Positions 19,553-32,749 of a stretch of DNA of 64,000 nucleotides are shown one piece after another (positions within the stretch are counted from its first letter, which is position 1; each line of letters starts with the position of its first letter). Location: NCBI GenBank assembly GCA_037176725.1, contig JAZBRS010000060.1, forward strand, positions 54,278,001 through 54,342,000. The letters run 5' to 3'. The stretch comes from Posidonia oceanica. Taxonomy: Eukaryota; Streptophyta; Magnoliopsida; Alismatales; Posidoniaceae. The notes beneath the pieces are model-generated. The model was not told the DNA's origin. It saw only the letters and a program-made list of their open reading frames with translations, and made no database searches. The position numbers were made by a program, and so were the translations under genes.

Positions 19553-21456
19553 ATAGCCCAGTACGTCAGTGAGCCTCTCTTCACTCCTGTCACGGAGGGT
19601 GTTTCCGCTCCGGCCCCTCCGGTTGCTCCTTCTGCCCCTCTTATTCCCCCTCCGACGCCAGGGTTTCCTCCCCTGACGCCTCTAGGATCTCAGTATGTCC
19701 CGGGACAGTGGCAAGCATCTCTTCCTCCGGATTCGGTCGCCAAGTCTATCTTGATGACCGTTACTCGCATTTCGGAGACGCCATTGCCCCCTCCTTCCCA
19801 GGGATATGTCGCCTTTGACATCCCTCCTACCACTGCTGCGACATTTGCTATAGCGCCTACTCCTCCCAGACAGTCTGTGTCCGTGCCATTTGCCTGTCAA
19901 TCCTTGCCGACACTGCACTCCAGCGTTCCTACTGATAGAACACCTGAGGCTCAGTACCAGCACCTAATGGAGCTTGCCCAGAGACTGCAGGGCATGGCTC
20001 TATCGGTTCGTCCCTCATCTGCTCCTGTCGCTCCTGAGGTTCCTTTGAGGCCAGTTCCAGCATTTCACGCATCTACCTCCACACCTCTGCCTCGACCATC
20101 GTCTCAACCGCTCACGGTTCCGACGATGGGGGCCCTGTTACCACCTCCTTCTGCACAGCACTTAGCACAGCATGCTCCTCTTCCCCCTTGTGGTCAGTCC
20201 TTTGGGTTGGCTGGAGCCCAGTACTCCACTGGCTCGCTGTCTGGCACCCCGCCTGTACAGCAACTGGTGCTCCAACATCCTACCCCTCCCACAGCACAGC
20301 ATGTCTTCTACCCTCCTCCCTTGCATCAGGCCTAGAACCCTGCATCCATCCCTGCATACACAGTTCCCCAGCACGGATATGTCGGCCATCCCGTTGCTCC
20401 ACCAGGCGACGCTATGGTAGATCCGGAGGAGCACTTAGGTGCGACCCATTCGGCGTATGTGCTCACTACCCCTGCCAATCCCTCTCCTATGGCAGCAAAT
20501 CCAGACCCCATTAACAACCAGATGGATGTCTTGGAAAAGGCACTATGACTAATGCAGGGTACTGAGCACCAGACCTACCAATTTTGGGACCTCTGCTGCT
20601 TTCCAAAGGCGGTACTCCCTCCGAAGTTCAATTTTGGGGTAGGGACTGCCCCGTAGCACACCTGAAGGCGTCTTACGGTGATCTCGCTCAGCTTCAAGCT
20701 GACGAGAGGTTGCTGATCCGCCTGTTCTAGAAGAGCTTGACCGGGTCGGCACTCAAGTGGTTCACATCGCTTGATATGTCAGCCATTAAGACTTGGAATG
20801 ACCTCAGTCAGGCATTCCTGGAATAGTACTCCTTCAACCTCGATCTAGTCCCAAAGCGGGCGGACTTGATCGCAATTAAGCAGAATTCCAGCAAGCCGTT
20901 CGGGGAGTACGTCGGCCGCTGGCGCGCCCTTGCTTCACAGGTCTGAGATAGACCCTCTGACGAGGAGTCTATTAAGATCGTTATCAAAGGGGCGCAGCCA
21001 TCTCTTGGAGCTCTACTTAGCATCCAGCCAGTCACTACTTTTGCAGCAATTATCCGAGCTGGAGCGTGTGTGGAGAGTTCTTTGCGAAGTGGCAACTTCC
21101 CGGCTCTCTCTGCGTTCGCTAAGCAGGCCACAATCAGCAGTAACAGTGCCAACAGCAGCACTTCCAACAACAACAGTGGCAACAGCAACAACCGTCCAAA
21201 GAAGAAGGACTCGCCGAAAACCGCTGTTGCGTTCGTCGACTCTCCTGCTGTGCCTGTTCACTTGCCATCCCGGCCTGCCCCAGCTCAGATGGTGTATGCT
21301 CCTGCACCTAGGAATCCACCCACACCACAGATCACAACCACCGCTAGACCGATCTACCCTACCGCACCGGTTCAGTAAGGCTCATACCAGAGGCAAAGAA
21401 GGCCACCCACTGAGAAGCGGAAATTCGCCCCACTGGTTGAACCGCTCACGGTCATC
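19553..21456 (+). pseudogene. Element B gag, decayed
   Basis: Matches element A Gag (from 32750) all along but is dead. The expected ATG is ATA at 19553. Frame 2 reads to TAG 20333-20335 (Gln in A); then come more stops (for example CAG to TAG, CGA to TGA, CAA to TAA changes near 20730, 20945 and 21376) and a net 16-base loss relative to A around 20630-20650, which shifts frame. The N-terminal third is Pro/Ser-rich; the capsid-like region begins near 20630. Its role would be the particle shell. Confidence 0.88.
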
Positions 21457-24400
21457 TTGCCGAAGGTTGCATCACTCCTGAAGTTCCTGGAGGTTCGCCC
21501 GCCCCCAAATCCTTTGCCGCATTGGTTTAAGGCGAACCTCTTCTGCAATTTCCATCGAAGCGTCGGGCATTCGACGGACAATTGCTACTCCCTGCGGAAC
21601 GCTATTCAGGATCTAATCGAATCGGGAACGATTGTGATTGACACGCACGAGGCATCCACTCAAGCACACACACATGCATCTGCACATTCAGCTGTTCCCC
21701 CTCATTTTGGCATCATCCACCAACCTCTACTGGAACACACTTATCCGGGAGGGGCAGGAACCTTGGGCATTCATTCTGTCTTTCCTTCTAGGCCACCTAC
21801 CTCTATTGTAGACCCTTCTGATCTTATCTCCGATATCTCTGAGCCTTTCCCTATCGATCTCTATCTCGCGGCAGTTGCCGGCTCCGAGTCGGGAGTTCAC
21901 ATGATCCGACCGCGTGCCAGGCCGGAGCGCCCCTTCGCGCCCCCTGCTGTGCTTCCTCAGGCTCAACCCCCTGTGCACCTCCTAGCTAGAGCCCAGCCTA
22001 GATCCCCTGTTCACCTTTTAGGAAGACCTCAGCCAGAATCCCCCATACATCTTCTAGGCAGACCTCAGCCAGCCCCTGCCTTCCCACCCAAACAACCTTA
22101 CCATTTAGATAGACCTCAGTACCCAGTGGGTCCCCCTGTAACCCCTCCTATGCTCGCAGCACGTGCCCTGGTGGTTATTGATTTAACCCTGGACACCCAT
22201 CATGTCCCTTACAGCTACGCTACAGAAATGTGCGCGGAAGTAACGCGATCGGGGAGGGTCTACAGGCCCCTAGCACTAGCCATTAGGTCAAGCCACCCTG
22301 AAGCTGCTATGCCCCCACCCTCTAACCAACACATAGCAGACCCAGCCTCAAACCAACCTGTAGCAAGCCAAATCCCTGCCCAACCTGTAGCGGCCCAATC
22401 TCCTACCACTACCCCTTTAGAGCTTGCCAAAACAACCCCTCCTGCTGCCAAGAAAAACCAACCCAAAGCAGACATAACCTCCCAATTTAAGAAGGTCAAA
22501 GCCGATATTTCCATTTGGGACCTAATCCACACCTCTGCCGAACACCGTGAGGCTTTCCTTTGCGTGTTCCAAGCTGCCCGTGTGTCCCAATCTATTGAGC
22601 CTTCAGCTTTGGAAAGCATGGTAGGGATGATTGCAGAGCCCCAGGTCATCTCTTTTACAAGTGATGAGCTGCCTCCGACGGGAATTAATCATAATCAACC
22701 CCTGTTTGTCACGGTTCAGTTCAAAAACTTTCGCATTCCCCTAACACTGGTTGATAACGGGTCAAGCCTTAATGTCTGCCCCTTGCGTACTACAACCAAG
22801 CTCGGATTCAAGGCCGAGGATAACACGCCAGCCGTGAAGGGAATGACAGCTTTTGATAACACCCACCATGACGCTCTAGGGATCCTGATTATTCCTCTTA
22901 CTATCGACCCAGTCGTCTTCGATGTAGAATTCTATGTCGTCGACTTGAAGCCGAACTTCAATCTCCTGCTTGGGTGCCCTTGGCTCCACAAGTATCACGT
23001 CCTTCCCTCGACCCTCCATCGAATGATAAAGTACCGTCACAACGATGATGTCATTGTCGTCATGGCAGAGAACTTTGAGAAGGAGTGGATCGAGACAGTC
23101 TCCCCCGTCTCTTCACAAGCTATCCCGTTTGACCTTGAGACTTCCGAAGCCTTGTATCGCGTTAACCGATGCGAGCCAGTTAACTTCATTCCTGATCTTG
23201 AATGCGCCAACTCCTTGGCCGTTCACAACAACCCCTTTCGAATGGTCGAGAATGTATGTCACAGGTGGGGTTACATAAAGGGTACACTGCTCAGGCGTCA
23301 CGGCCAGGGGATCGCAGAGCTGATCGTAGCGGCGGAGCGGAGGAAATCTGAAGGCCTCGGTTATGTGCCTAAGCCCAACGAAGATCACTGCTTTCAAATG
23401 AAGGATCAGGAACCTGCCATCCTCAGAGACCTCACTAACTTCACTAGTGCAGGAGTTCTAGGATCAACTGATGATCAAGTCATGGTGCCAACAGAAGATT
23501 GGGTCTGCATCGAGGACTACTACTCGAATGAGGAGCAGTCTGGCACAACAGAGGCAGTCCCAACTGGCAGCAAGGCTCTGATCAACACGGAAGCGCCCTG
23601 GTCAGTTTGTTTGGCTCTTCCTTCAGTAGATACAGCAGACTCTGTGGCAGAATTGACAAGCCCTAACATTCCTACAGCCACATCCGCGCTACAAGTACAG
23701 GCAGCAGCAGCAGCTCAGAAGTCAGAGACACTCGTTCTAGCACAATTAGGCGGGCTACCTGCGGTTGCAGTCACATCAGTACCGCTATCACTCTCTCTGG
23801 AGGGACAGTCAGTCAACTCAGTCAGCAGCACGACTCGGCCCACTTCAGCAGCCGCACCACCAAGAATGCAGCCGGTGCAGTCCGCTTCACATCCTCCTGC
23901 CGTAGAACAGCAACTCTCATGGCAGGACCCCATGGTGTCAGAGGCCGCACTCTCACCGTCACCACCAGATGCAGAGGACCGATTCAGCATCATAGTCTCC
24001 CAGCCTTTGAGCCCTCAGAAGAGCACCTCTGCCTGCCCTCTAACTGCAACAGTGACCCTGGCAGCATACCCATCTGTAACCCCGCGAACCAGTCTGTTTG
24101 GATCTCCCATACCGAAGCTGCCGCTATCAGGCACGCCCGTGAGCCAGACCATGCAAGTACCAAGGGCAGCGATCCATCTTGCAGCCGGGCCAGTGCCGCA
24201 GGCCCCCGGCGCCTACAACGTCGACTCACCCTCAGATGAGGAAGAAGGAGTGGTGATAGAAGCGCAGGTCGATTTATGGATGTCCGACTTAGAGCTACTT
24301 TATCAAGAACAGCTCAAGTCAATAGCAGAAGACCTGGCAGAGCACCAAGCCGTAGAAAGGAAAGGGAAAGCCATGGTTACAGATCCTCCTCTGCAAGAAG

Positions 24401-25703
24401 ACCATGCCTCTATCATGGTCCTAGAAGAAGACTCAGCAATACCGGACTCCCCTAGACCAGATGAGCTCATTACCCTCCAACCAGAAGGCGGGTCTAGGTG
24501 GTTTGTGCAACACATGCCTCACTTAGGCAGTGTAGCAAGCGGCAGTACCCAGATCAGCCGCCAGTTCGGCATACCCTCCACGAGCACATTAGAAGACTCA
24601 GAGGAGGAAGCACTAGCAGTCCAAGTAGCAATAGTAATAGGGCAGAAAGCAGAATTAGCAACAAAATTGTTAGCAGCCTCAGTAGCAAAGCCATCAGCAG
24701 TATCAGTGGCAGAATCAGCAAGGCCTTCAGCAGTATCAGCAGAGCACTCAGTAGAATCAGTTAGGCCAGAGCAGACAGTAGAAGTTGCCGGGACGGAGGT
24801 CGCGCACCGAGGCTACAAGAATACTCGAGTAAGCGTGACCATCCTGAAGTGTCACCAGGGCCAAGCAGCGGAACACATACACTCTTTCGACATCACAAAT
24901 CCTTCTTTTGAGAAAGAGATCCTCTCAGAACTTATTGCTTATGGAGAGGAGGATGATACAGGCATGGATGAGACTGATGAACCATTGCCCAAGTTCCGGC
25001 CCTATGACGACGACCCAAAAGGCCCTAACCTCCATGTTGAAGAAGAAACAGAGGTTGTCAATATCGGCACAGCTAAGGAAGTAAGAGAAGTTCACATCAG
25101 TGCCCAGCTGTCCCCCCAGGCTCGAGCAGAGTTCATCGCATACCTAAAGGAATATGCGGATGTCTTCGCCTGGAGTTACGAAGATATGCTTGGCCTTGAC
25201 ATAGAGATAGTGGTGCATAATCTATCCCTGGACCCAGATGCCAAGCTAGTAAAGCAGAAGCTGAGAAGATGGTGACTGCAGTGGCTGCTTATGATCAAAG
25301 AAGAGATCATGAAACAGCACAGAGTCAATTTCCTCAAGGTCGTCCTTTATCCTGAGTGGCTGGCAAACATTGTACCTGTGCCCAAGAAAGATGGCTACGT
25401 CCGAATCTGCATCGACTATAGGGACCTGAACAAGGCGAGTCCCAAGGACGACTTCCCATTGCCTCACAATGACGTCCTAGTCGACAATACAGTGGGCCAC
25501 AAGATGCTCTCCATCATGGACGGCTTTTCTGGATATAATCAGATCAAAATGGCAGAAGAAGACATGGAAAAGACTTCATTCATTACCCCTTGGGGAGTCT
25601 TATACTACCAAGTCATGCCGTTCGGGCAGAAGAATGCTGGCGCAACCTATCAGAGGGCCATGACTGCACTGTTCCACGACCTCATGCACCAAGAAGTGGA
25701 GGT
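21457..25703 (+). pseudogene. Element B zinc knuckle, protease and start of RT; split by element A
   Basis: One long frame (21457-25275) holds a zinc knuckle CNFHRSVGHSTDNC (start about 21541), a Pro-rich stretch, an aspartic protease with VDNGSS (about 22753), and a Ser/Ala/Glu-rich linker into RT. TGA at 25273-25275 (CGA in A) ends it; the same frame resumes with the RT fingers (VPVPKKDG, about 25375; TPWGVLYYQVMPFG, about 25588) until 25703, where element A begins within the codons before the RT active-site motif. The rest of pol lies at 50584-53215. Unlike A, the protease-to-RT linker is in one uninterrupted frame. Confidence 0.9.
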
Positions 25704-25708
25704 CTATG
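25704..25708. repeat. Target site duplication of element A, left copy
   Basis: CTATG directly before the LTR start; the identical CTATG follows the 3' LTR at 50584-50588. The site is within the element B codons for the RT YVDD motif. Confidence 0.95.
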
Positions 25709-27587
25709 TGTTGACACCCCATCTTGGTAGGCTTGGACCCTTGGAGCCCTCTTGGTGATTGCTGGATCAAACCCCAACCAAACCCTAACCCTAATCCTCC
25801 TCTTTACCCCTCAAAATCAGCCCATTTTGACCTAAACCTTTACCCCCCTTCCCAACCTCAAAACCTAACCAAAATCCATAGGAAAACCCACCACTATCCA
25901 CTCAACAAACCTACCCAAAAACCTAGAAATTTCCAAACCCAACCCATCCTTGAAAATCCTAGAAAACTTAGGTGAAACTACCCTTTTTCTACACCTTGAA
26001 ACCCCTCTAAAACCTCCTTAAAATCAAACCAAAACCTCAGACCCAACACTTCAAACCCTAGACTACCCACTCACCAATTTTCACCCCATTCCAAGACCAT
26101 TAAGACCCTCTTTCACCCAAATTATCTTTTTCTCTCTCCGGGATTATCATTTTCTCTCTCCTCTCTCTCTCCTGATTATCATCTCTCTTTTCATCCCTTT
26201 CTGATCCTTTTTCTGGTCTGGCTGTGGGCCCCCTCTGTGCTTCTATCCTTCCTCTATCTTATCCCTATTTTTACTTCATTTTTAACACTTTTTCTGAATT
26301 TTTAAAAATCGTTTTCCTCCAACCTATCTTTTTTCCTTTTATCTCCCTCCTTTTTCCATTTCTTTCCTCCTTCTCTTTTCCTTTTCTCCCTTTTGCAAAA
26401 ATCCACAAAAACCCATAAAAATCTGCAAAACCTCAAAACATAAAACAACAAATCAGAACCCTAAGAAAAACAATTAAAAAACATTAAACAAGCCATTAAG
26501 AACTTAAACTTAACTAAAACAAGCTAAAAAGAAAACTAAACATGCAAACTAAAAAATGCAAAACAAATCAAAAGAAAACACTGAAAAATCAAGGAAAAAA
26601 CTAAAATGAGATCTAAACCCAGCTAAAGTAAAAACCCCACTAAAAGAATTAAAAGACAAGACCTAAAAAGAAGAATTAAAAATCAAATACTAAAACAAGT
26701 GATTAGAGAAGGCAAAAGACTTAACCTAATAAACATAAGGAAAACAAGTTAAAAACCTAATTAAAAAAGAAAAGAAAAACACATCTGAAAGACCTAAAAA
26801 ATACTCTATCAAGCCAGAAAAATCCAACTAAAAACTTCAAGAAAAATCAACAAAATAAAAATCAAAACACAACTTAAAAGACTTAAGAAGGAAAAAACCC
26901 TAAAAAGACTAAAACTTAAGAACCTAAAACCAACCCTAATTAATACGAAATAAATCCTAAAAAATCCTAATCAATATTCTAAGTGTCCAACAAGGGAAAT
27001 ACAATTTTTAAAACAATTTAAAAAAGGTTTAACAAACATTTAATCAAGTAAAAACCAATTAAAAACAAAACCAAAATCCTAAAACCCTAATCAAGCCCAA
27101 AACACATAAATCAACTCAAAATAACCATTAAAAATCTTAATTAAAATCCTAACCTACGGCAAAACTCCCCTAATATTTTTACTTATTTTTAGTTTATTTT
27201 TACCCATTTTATTTCCCCATTCTACCCTCTCTTTCTTTCCTCCTTCTTTTTTTTCTTTCTTTCTTTCTTTCCTTACTGGGCTCAATCCGGCCCGTTTCTT
27301 CTTTCTTTTTCTTTCTTTTTTTTTCTCGGCCCGCAGCAGTCCGGCCCGCGCACTCCGTCTCCCTCCTTCTCCTTCTGCAAGCTTCTTCTGCAGATTCTTC
27401 CCGCGACGGCCGGCTGCCATTCCCTCCTTCCATTTGAATTTTGAAGCTCCGTCACTTCATTCTACAGCAGCCCGCCGTCTCCTCATCTCAGCACCAAATC
27501 CGGGACCGGTCGCCCCGTCCCCTCCGCTGTAGTGGCCGCCGGCCGAATTTGAAAATTCCCAGCGCGCCAGCAGCCTCCGCTCCCCAG

Positions 27588-27597
27588 ATATAATCCT
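27588..27597 (+). promoter_or_regulatory. Possible TATA-like box in LTR A
   Basis: GATATAATCC stands between C-rich sequence and a stretch followed by CCGAGAGACACC; the 3' LTR has the same at about 46754. This is the only TATA-like word in this transition, but start-site data are lacking. Confidence 0.25.
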
Positions 27598-28549
27598 CCG
27601 TCCTTCCTTCAATCCGAGAGACACCAGACCTTCAGTGCAGAACCAGTAGCGAGCAACCTTCACCTTCAGAGCAAACCAGAGAGTGAGAGAATTTTTCCAC
27701 TTCATCTCTTCCACCTGAAACAACCTTCTTCTCTTCTTCTCTGCCTCCTCCAATTTCCAGAAGAGAGAGCGGCAAGAGAGGGTGTTTGAGAGCCACCTTT
27801 GCATCCCGGAGAGAAGCCTCCATTTCAGACCGATCCCCACATCCAATTCTCCTCTTTTCTTCTCTGAAATCTTCAGAAAACGCCCTTCTTCCATTCCCAG
27901 CTAACCAACACCCTTCCTGGCCTTCATCCTCCTCCCTGTTACTTCCCCAATCTCACCCAACACCTGGCCTTCTTTCTCCAGCATTTCCCAGCCATTCCAC
28001 CACCTAAATCACTACCTAATCCCTCTGAAAGCCAACCGCCACCGACCTGAACCCATTCCCCAATTCCCCTCACTCCCGTCCACCAGATCCCACCAAAATC
28101 CACCCAGACACTCGCCAGCATTCCACCTTTCCAGAGCCCCCGACCTCCGGCCCTAACTCTCACCATAGATCCCAAACAACACAACAAACACCTGCATCAG
28201 CCACAGACCAAAATTTGACCCAACTCCCAAACCTCTTCCACGCATTCCAGAACCCCTCTCCAAGCATCCAGCGTCGCTCGCCAGACCTCCAGCAAACTCC
28301 CGGAGGGCTCCATCCGAGCCGACGAGCAGCCAACACCTCCCCCGGCCTCCGGCAGCATCCTCTGAACCCAAAAGAGCCGAAACCTCACCTAGGCTGTAGA
28401 GCTTCGGTCCGGTCGATCAGGGAGCACCGGAGGGACGTTCTGAAGCGACTCCGATCTTCGCGAGCAGCCGGCGACGCCCGCAGCGACCGGACGGCCTCCA
28501 CCGGCGACCTCTGGAACCACTGACGTCGGGGGAACGACTCAGGCGCGGA

Positions 28550-28560
28550 AAAAGGTAACC
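28550..28560 (+). promoter_or_regulatory. Possible splice donor 1 in LTR A
   Basis: AAAAG/GTAACC at 28554/28555, exactly where composition switches from GC-rich to T-rich. Family B LTRs have ACAG/GTACCA at the matching point (about 11452 and 63343). Function is inferred. Confidence 0.35.
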
Positions 28561-30127
28561 ATTGCTTCCCTCAGCTTCCTCTTCTTCTTCTCTTGCTTCC
28601 CCAGCCTTTAGAATAGGTTTTCCGGTCCTCCTGCTCCGTCCTCGACTCGCCGGACAGGTCTCCTTCTCCGGCGCCGGCTGCTCTTCCTCCGGACACTCCG
28701 ACCAACAGAGCGAGCTCCGGACCGTTCCCAGAGCTCCGGACGATCGCCGACGTCGTTCTCCGTCCTCCCGCGCCTCCTCAGCCTCCCCTGTCGGCGGCCA
28801 CGAGTACTACCGGCGTTCTGCTACAGTACTCGTCGCCGTCGACCAGTTACTGTGCATTTATTTTATCCTAGCTAAAGTTTTTAAGTAAATATTGCATATT
28901 TGGTTTAAGTTTCTGTCATTTTACATTCCAGTCCTTATTTCATTTAATCTGCTGTGTTTTTAAATCAAAATCATATTAAATTGCATAATCTGTTTATGGT
29001 TTTCGGTATTTGCAAGTTGGTCCATTTACTGTGCTGTGCTGTTATAATGTTTTGCATTTTAGCCCCTCTGTTTTCGTTTTTTGCATGTAAGTTCTGCACT
29101 AAATCAGATCATTTAAATGCATCATTTTTACCATATAATATTGCATTCTGTGTCCTTGCATTTTACTGTTTTTGCATTTAGGTCCCATGCACTGTAGAAC
29201 TTAGGGTTTATTTTCTTATTTTGCATACTGCATTGCATATTTTACCTTCTAGTTTTGCATATTTGCATTTAGGTCCATTTTAAATGGACAGTAACTGTGC
29301 TGCATGCATTTTAGCTTATTATATTGCATTTTTGACCCTGATCTTTTTAAAAATTGCACTGTGGTCCTGTCCTTTATTTTTCAGAGCATGTTTTCCATAC
29401 TAAATTGCATTTTCAGCCCCTGCATGATTTCAAAATTACACATAGGTCCCTGCACCTTTTAAAAAATCATGTGAAAAGACTATTTTGCCCCTAGGTTGCA
29501 TCTTAGCTCCTATGCTTACCAAATTTCATACAGACCTTCCACTAGTATTCCCGGACTCCCCAGAATCCTGTTTTCTGGAAAATTTGCATTTTAGACCCTA
29601 GTTTTTTCAAAATTGCACTCTGACCTCTTTTTGGTTTCAAAACCTCTTTCAAAGCATACCCTCTTTTCAAAACACCTTTCTGAGCCTAGTTTTTTTGCAA
29701 AATAGACCTCTGTCCTCCCCTGTTTTCAAAACCCTTTCCTGTGGACCGCTATTTTCTGGAAAATTTGCATTTTAGCCCCTATTCTTTTTCAAAATGCCTT
29801 CTGAACTCCTGGCTTTTCCCAGTTTCTTCTCTTTGCTTTTTCTTGCTTTTGCATGCATTCTGCATCCATCTAGTCTTGCATATTAGCAACTTCTTGCACA
29901 CACTAAGCACTTCTAGCTCCCCTTCACCTGGGAGGACCTTTTACACACCCCTAGGACCTCCTGGACACCTAGATCTGTTCTTCTCCCCTGTTCTGGCCCT
30001 TCTGCCTTGGAGCTGCGATATCTTCCAATCCGGCCGTTGGATCTTCTCAAGTAAGCTACCCAAGCGACCGCAGTGAAGCGCTCTTCAGCATGGACCAGAC
30101 AGATTTCAGATCAGGCTCCCGGATCTC

Positions 30128-30136
30128 CAGGTATGT
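30128..30136 (+). promoter_or_regulatory. Possible splice donor 2 in LTR A
   Basis: CAG/GTATGT at 30130/30131 is a near-consensus plant donor followed by T-rich sequence; the same is at 49296/49297 in the 3' LTR, and LTR C has AAG/GTAAAT at 14842/14843 in the same context (GATCTCCA before). Confidence 0.4.
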
Positions 30137-31418
30137 CCTCCTGAACCCCTGCATTGCATTCATTCGCATGCCATTTGCATAGTTTTCCTCGTTTTGGTTT
30201 TCCGTCTCTTTGAGCATGTAGAATAGGGCCTCCCCTTTTTGCTCGTACCTTCAAATCCCCATTTCGCGTACCCCTGTGTGTTTTGTGTTGAGTTTTCCTT
30301 GAATTTGTCACTTAATGTGACTTTCTTCCCCCTTTTCCACGATCCGATCGCATCGCGAGCTTTGGGCAGCATGCGAGACACACTGTGGAACGGTTTAGTG
30401 GGAAACAGTCGCAAAGAGGTGGTAATCCCTCCGTTTGCACACTCTCCCCTCCATAGGTCTTCACACCTACTCTGAGTGGTCCCGAACAACGTCTGTTCTT
30501 ACACACACGTTGTTTTGCCTCCCCTTTGGCTGCTTCTGATCCTTTCTGCATCCTTGCATTCGCATGGCTTTTCCGAGATTTCTGCTTCGCTGTTTTGGCA
30601 CCGTTTCGCGTGCCCGCTCTCGCTTTTGCACCGTTTCGCGTGCCATCCTGTTTTCTTGCCTCGTTTTGCGCGTTACCTTGTTTTCCGCTCGTTTTGCGTG
30701 CCGATTTCGCTCTTTTGCATCGTTTTGCGTGCGTTGCTCATTTCTCGCCTCGTTTTGCGTGTTTTACACCGTTTTCCCTTGCATGTCGATTGCATTGCGT
30801 GGTTTTCTCGCAGTTTCGCTTTTTCGCCTGCATTTGCATATAGGGCTGTGATGCTTACTGCCTGGAGTTCTCACGAGCTAGGTTTCGCCTAATTCGGAAC
30901 ACGGACAGCGTAGCTGAGCATTTAGAGAGCACGTTTACTTCCTTGCTTTGTTCCTTCCCACTTAGAGCACACCTTGAGCATTCATTAAGGCGTTTATAGG
31001 CACATAGGCATTCAATCCTGCATTTTTCCGCGTATGCGAGCGTAAGCCTAGAAAGACCGATTTTCAGGCGTGTCGGGGGTGCCTAACACCTTCCCCGCAC
31101 GTAACAGGAGTCCTTACCCTGTTTTTTGGCCCGCAATGACCAAACTGCCTTTATCCTAGGCTAGAGTCATCTCATTTGCATTTGCATGCATTTGTTTTCC
31201 CTTGCATTGCTTTGCTTTGCATTTATTGCTCGGTTTTGCGCGTTAATTCACGCATTACCCCGGTTTTCCTCGTCTTCCGTTAATAGACGTGGTGGCGACT
31301 CTGATTTGTCTTATCTTTCCTTTTTCTCCTCGATTTCAAGCGTTTTCGAGTTGAGCCTCTTCCTCAGATCCAATCGCCGCTAGATTAGCGAGCCTGATTC
31401 CGATCGGGATCGCTACAG

Positions 31419-31436
31419 TGGCGACTCCACTGGGGA
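31419..31436 (+). promoter_or_regulatory. Primer binding site of element A
   Basis: TGGCGACTCCACTGGGGA, one base after the LTR end, same type as in element B (18111), attributed to tRNA-Arg in Ogre-like elements. Confidence 0.85.
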
Positions 31437-32749
31437 TTAGACTAGACTCCGGCTTTCGTTCCCGGCTTTTCGCTTGCTTGTTTTGCAGTTTTGTCTGCCT
31501 TGTGTGCCTTCTTCGCCTGTTTTGCTCGCTTTTCTGTGCAAACTCCTAGCGAGTCGCTTCGTAGCTACTTTGCTTAGGTTTTGCACCTCTTTTGTCTCGG
31601 TTTGCGCTTTCCTTTGCTTGGCTTCGCTTGTTTGCTTGTTTATTTACTTATTGCTTTGCTTATGCCCCTATTTCTTTTACAGTCTGCTTACTTTTACCTT
31701 GCTTTACCTTACTTGCTCATTATTGCTTTAATTCTTGCCCATTGCATGTCTACATACTTTGCTTGGCTAAAATACATGCTTTTTGAATGTTGAATGCTTC
31801 TTTTACACTCTTGCTATGTCACTACACACGCACATACTATGCTTACATGCCTTTTGACTTGATGAATGTTTCTTTTTCACCATCATGCCCACAAACACTC
31901 GCACATGCCATGAACATGCCTTTTGCTTTGTTGTATGATGGTTGCTTGCCATTTTGACTAATTTTCTTCCCTTTTGCACTTGCCATGCTTAGGATAGTAG
32001 AGACTTGTCTGCTTCCCCCATGGTTAACTAAAAAATGCAAGTAAAAAGAACTTCTAGGGGCAACTAGAGACTACAAACAATCCTTCACTCCCTTTGGTTA
32101 ATAAAATATGCAAGATAAAAAAACTCTAAGCATTTGCATAAGCATCATATAGGGCATGCATTCTTCTCCTCTGAGTCCACCTACTAGTCTGCGAAGGACG
32201 GTTTTGGCCTCTTGTTCCACTGCTTTGGGCGTGGCATAAGTTGGTCGGTCCGTCCCCTCCTTGTCCGGGGGTCGTGTCGGTGTTAGTAGAGGGTACCACC
32301 CACGCTTTGGCGGGGTAGAGGCCACCAACGCACCACCCTGTCATTACCTGAGCTTTGGGCCAGGAGTTAGACAGGGGACCTACTTTTTCTGACCTGAGTC
32401 GGTGACCCGTACATCCAGGGATACCCGGAGTAGACAGCCTTGCTAGAAAACACTAGTTAGGTAAGGGGGGCATACTAGAAAGCATGCATATCATTCACGC
32501 CACTTAACTAACTCATTTGCATTCATCTTTTTAGTTTCTAACCCTAATTTCCTTCTGTTGTGTCAGCGTGATCGGTAAGCGAGTTTCCCTTTGCCAGAAC
32601 TCGAGTAACGACCCTCGTTGACCCCCTTTTGCGACTTAGTTCGCGACCATTCCCCTTCCGAGCTATCTGCATTTGCGACGATAGCTCCTTTTAGGACCCA
32701 CCGCTTGAATACTCGTCGCAGCCTTGTTCTCACACGCTCTAGGTCAGCG
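31437..32749 (+). other. Element A untranslated leader
   Basis: T-rich, no gene. It includes a weak PBS-like relic (CGTAGCTACTTTGCTTAGG, about 31559), a block matching the leader of B (CACACGCACATAC, about 31825), and near its end a pyrimidine run closing in TGTGTCAG. Confidence 0.65.
32547..32566 (+). promoter_or_regulatory. Possible splice acceptor before gag (Element A)
   Basis: TTTCCTTCTGTTGTGTCAG ends at 32566, preceded by a CTAAC-like branch word near 32538; element B has the same at about 19368. With donors in the LTR it would define a leader intron that contains the PBS. Inferred. Confidence 0.4.

Larger units (their letters stand above)
25709..31417 (+). mobile_element. 5' LTR of element A
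   Basis: From TGTTGACACCCC to GATCGCTACA. Zones: C/A-rich with CCTAA words, C/T-rich (26100-26400), A-rich (26400-27170), C/T-rich (27180-27330), GC-rich (27330-28550), then T-rich to the end with GCATTTAGGTCC words and CACCGTTTCGCGTGCC repeats (30595-30780). No real gene; a 102-codon open frame at 28215-28523 is in both LTRs but unremarkable. Compared with the 3' LTR I see on the order of fifty substitutions, mostly transitions. Confidence 0.95.

Noticed and set aside
25770..25800. AACCCTAACCCTAA as telomere repeat
   Set aside because: Only two units, in both LTRs of element A, within general CCTAA-rich LTR sequence.
28215..28523. 102-codon frame in LTR A (and 47381-47689)
   Set aside because: It is present in both LTRs because they are copies; the sequence is GC-rich, without motifs, and lies in the likely untranslated transcript start.
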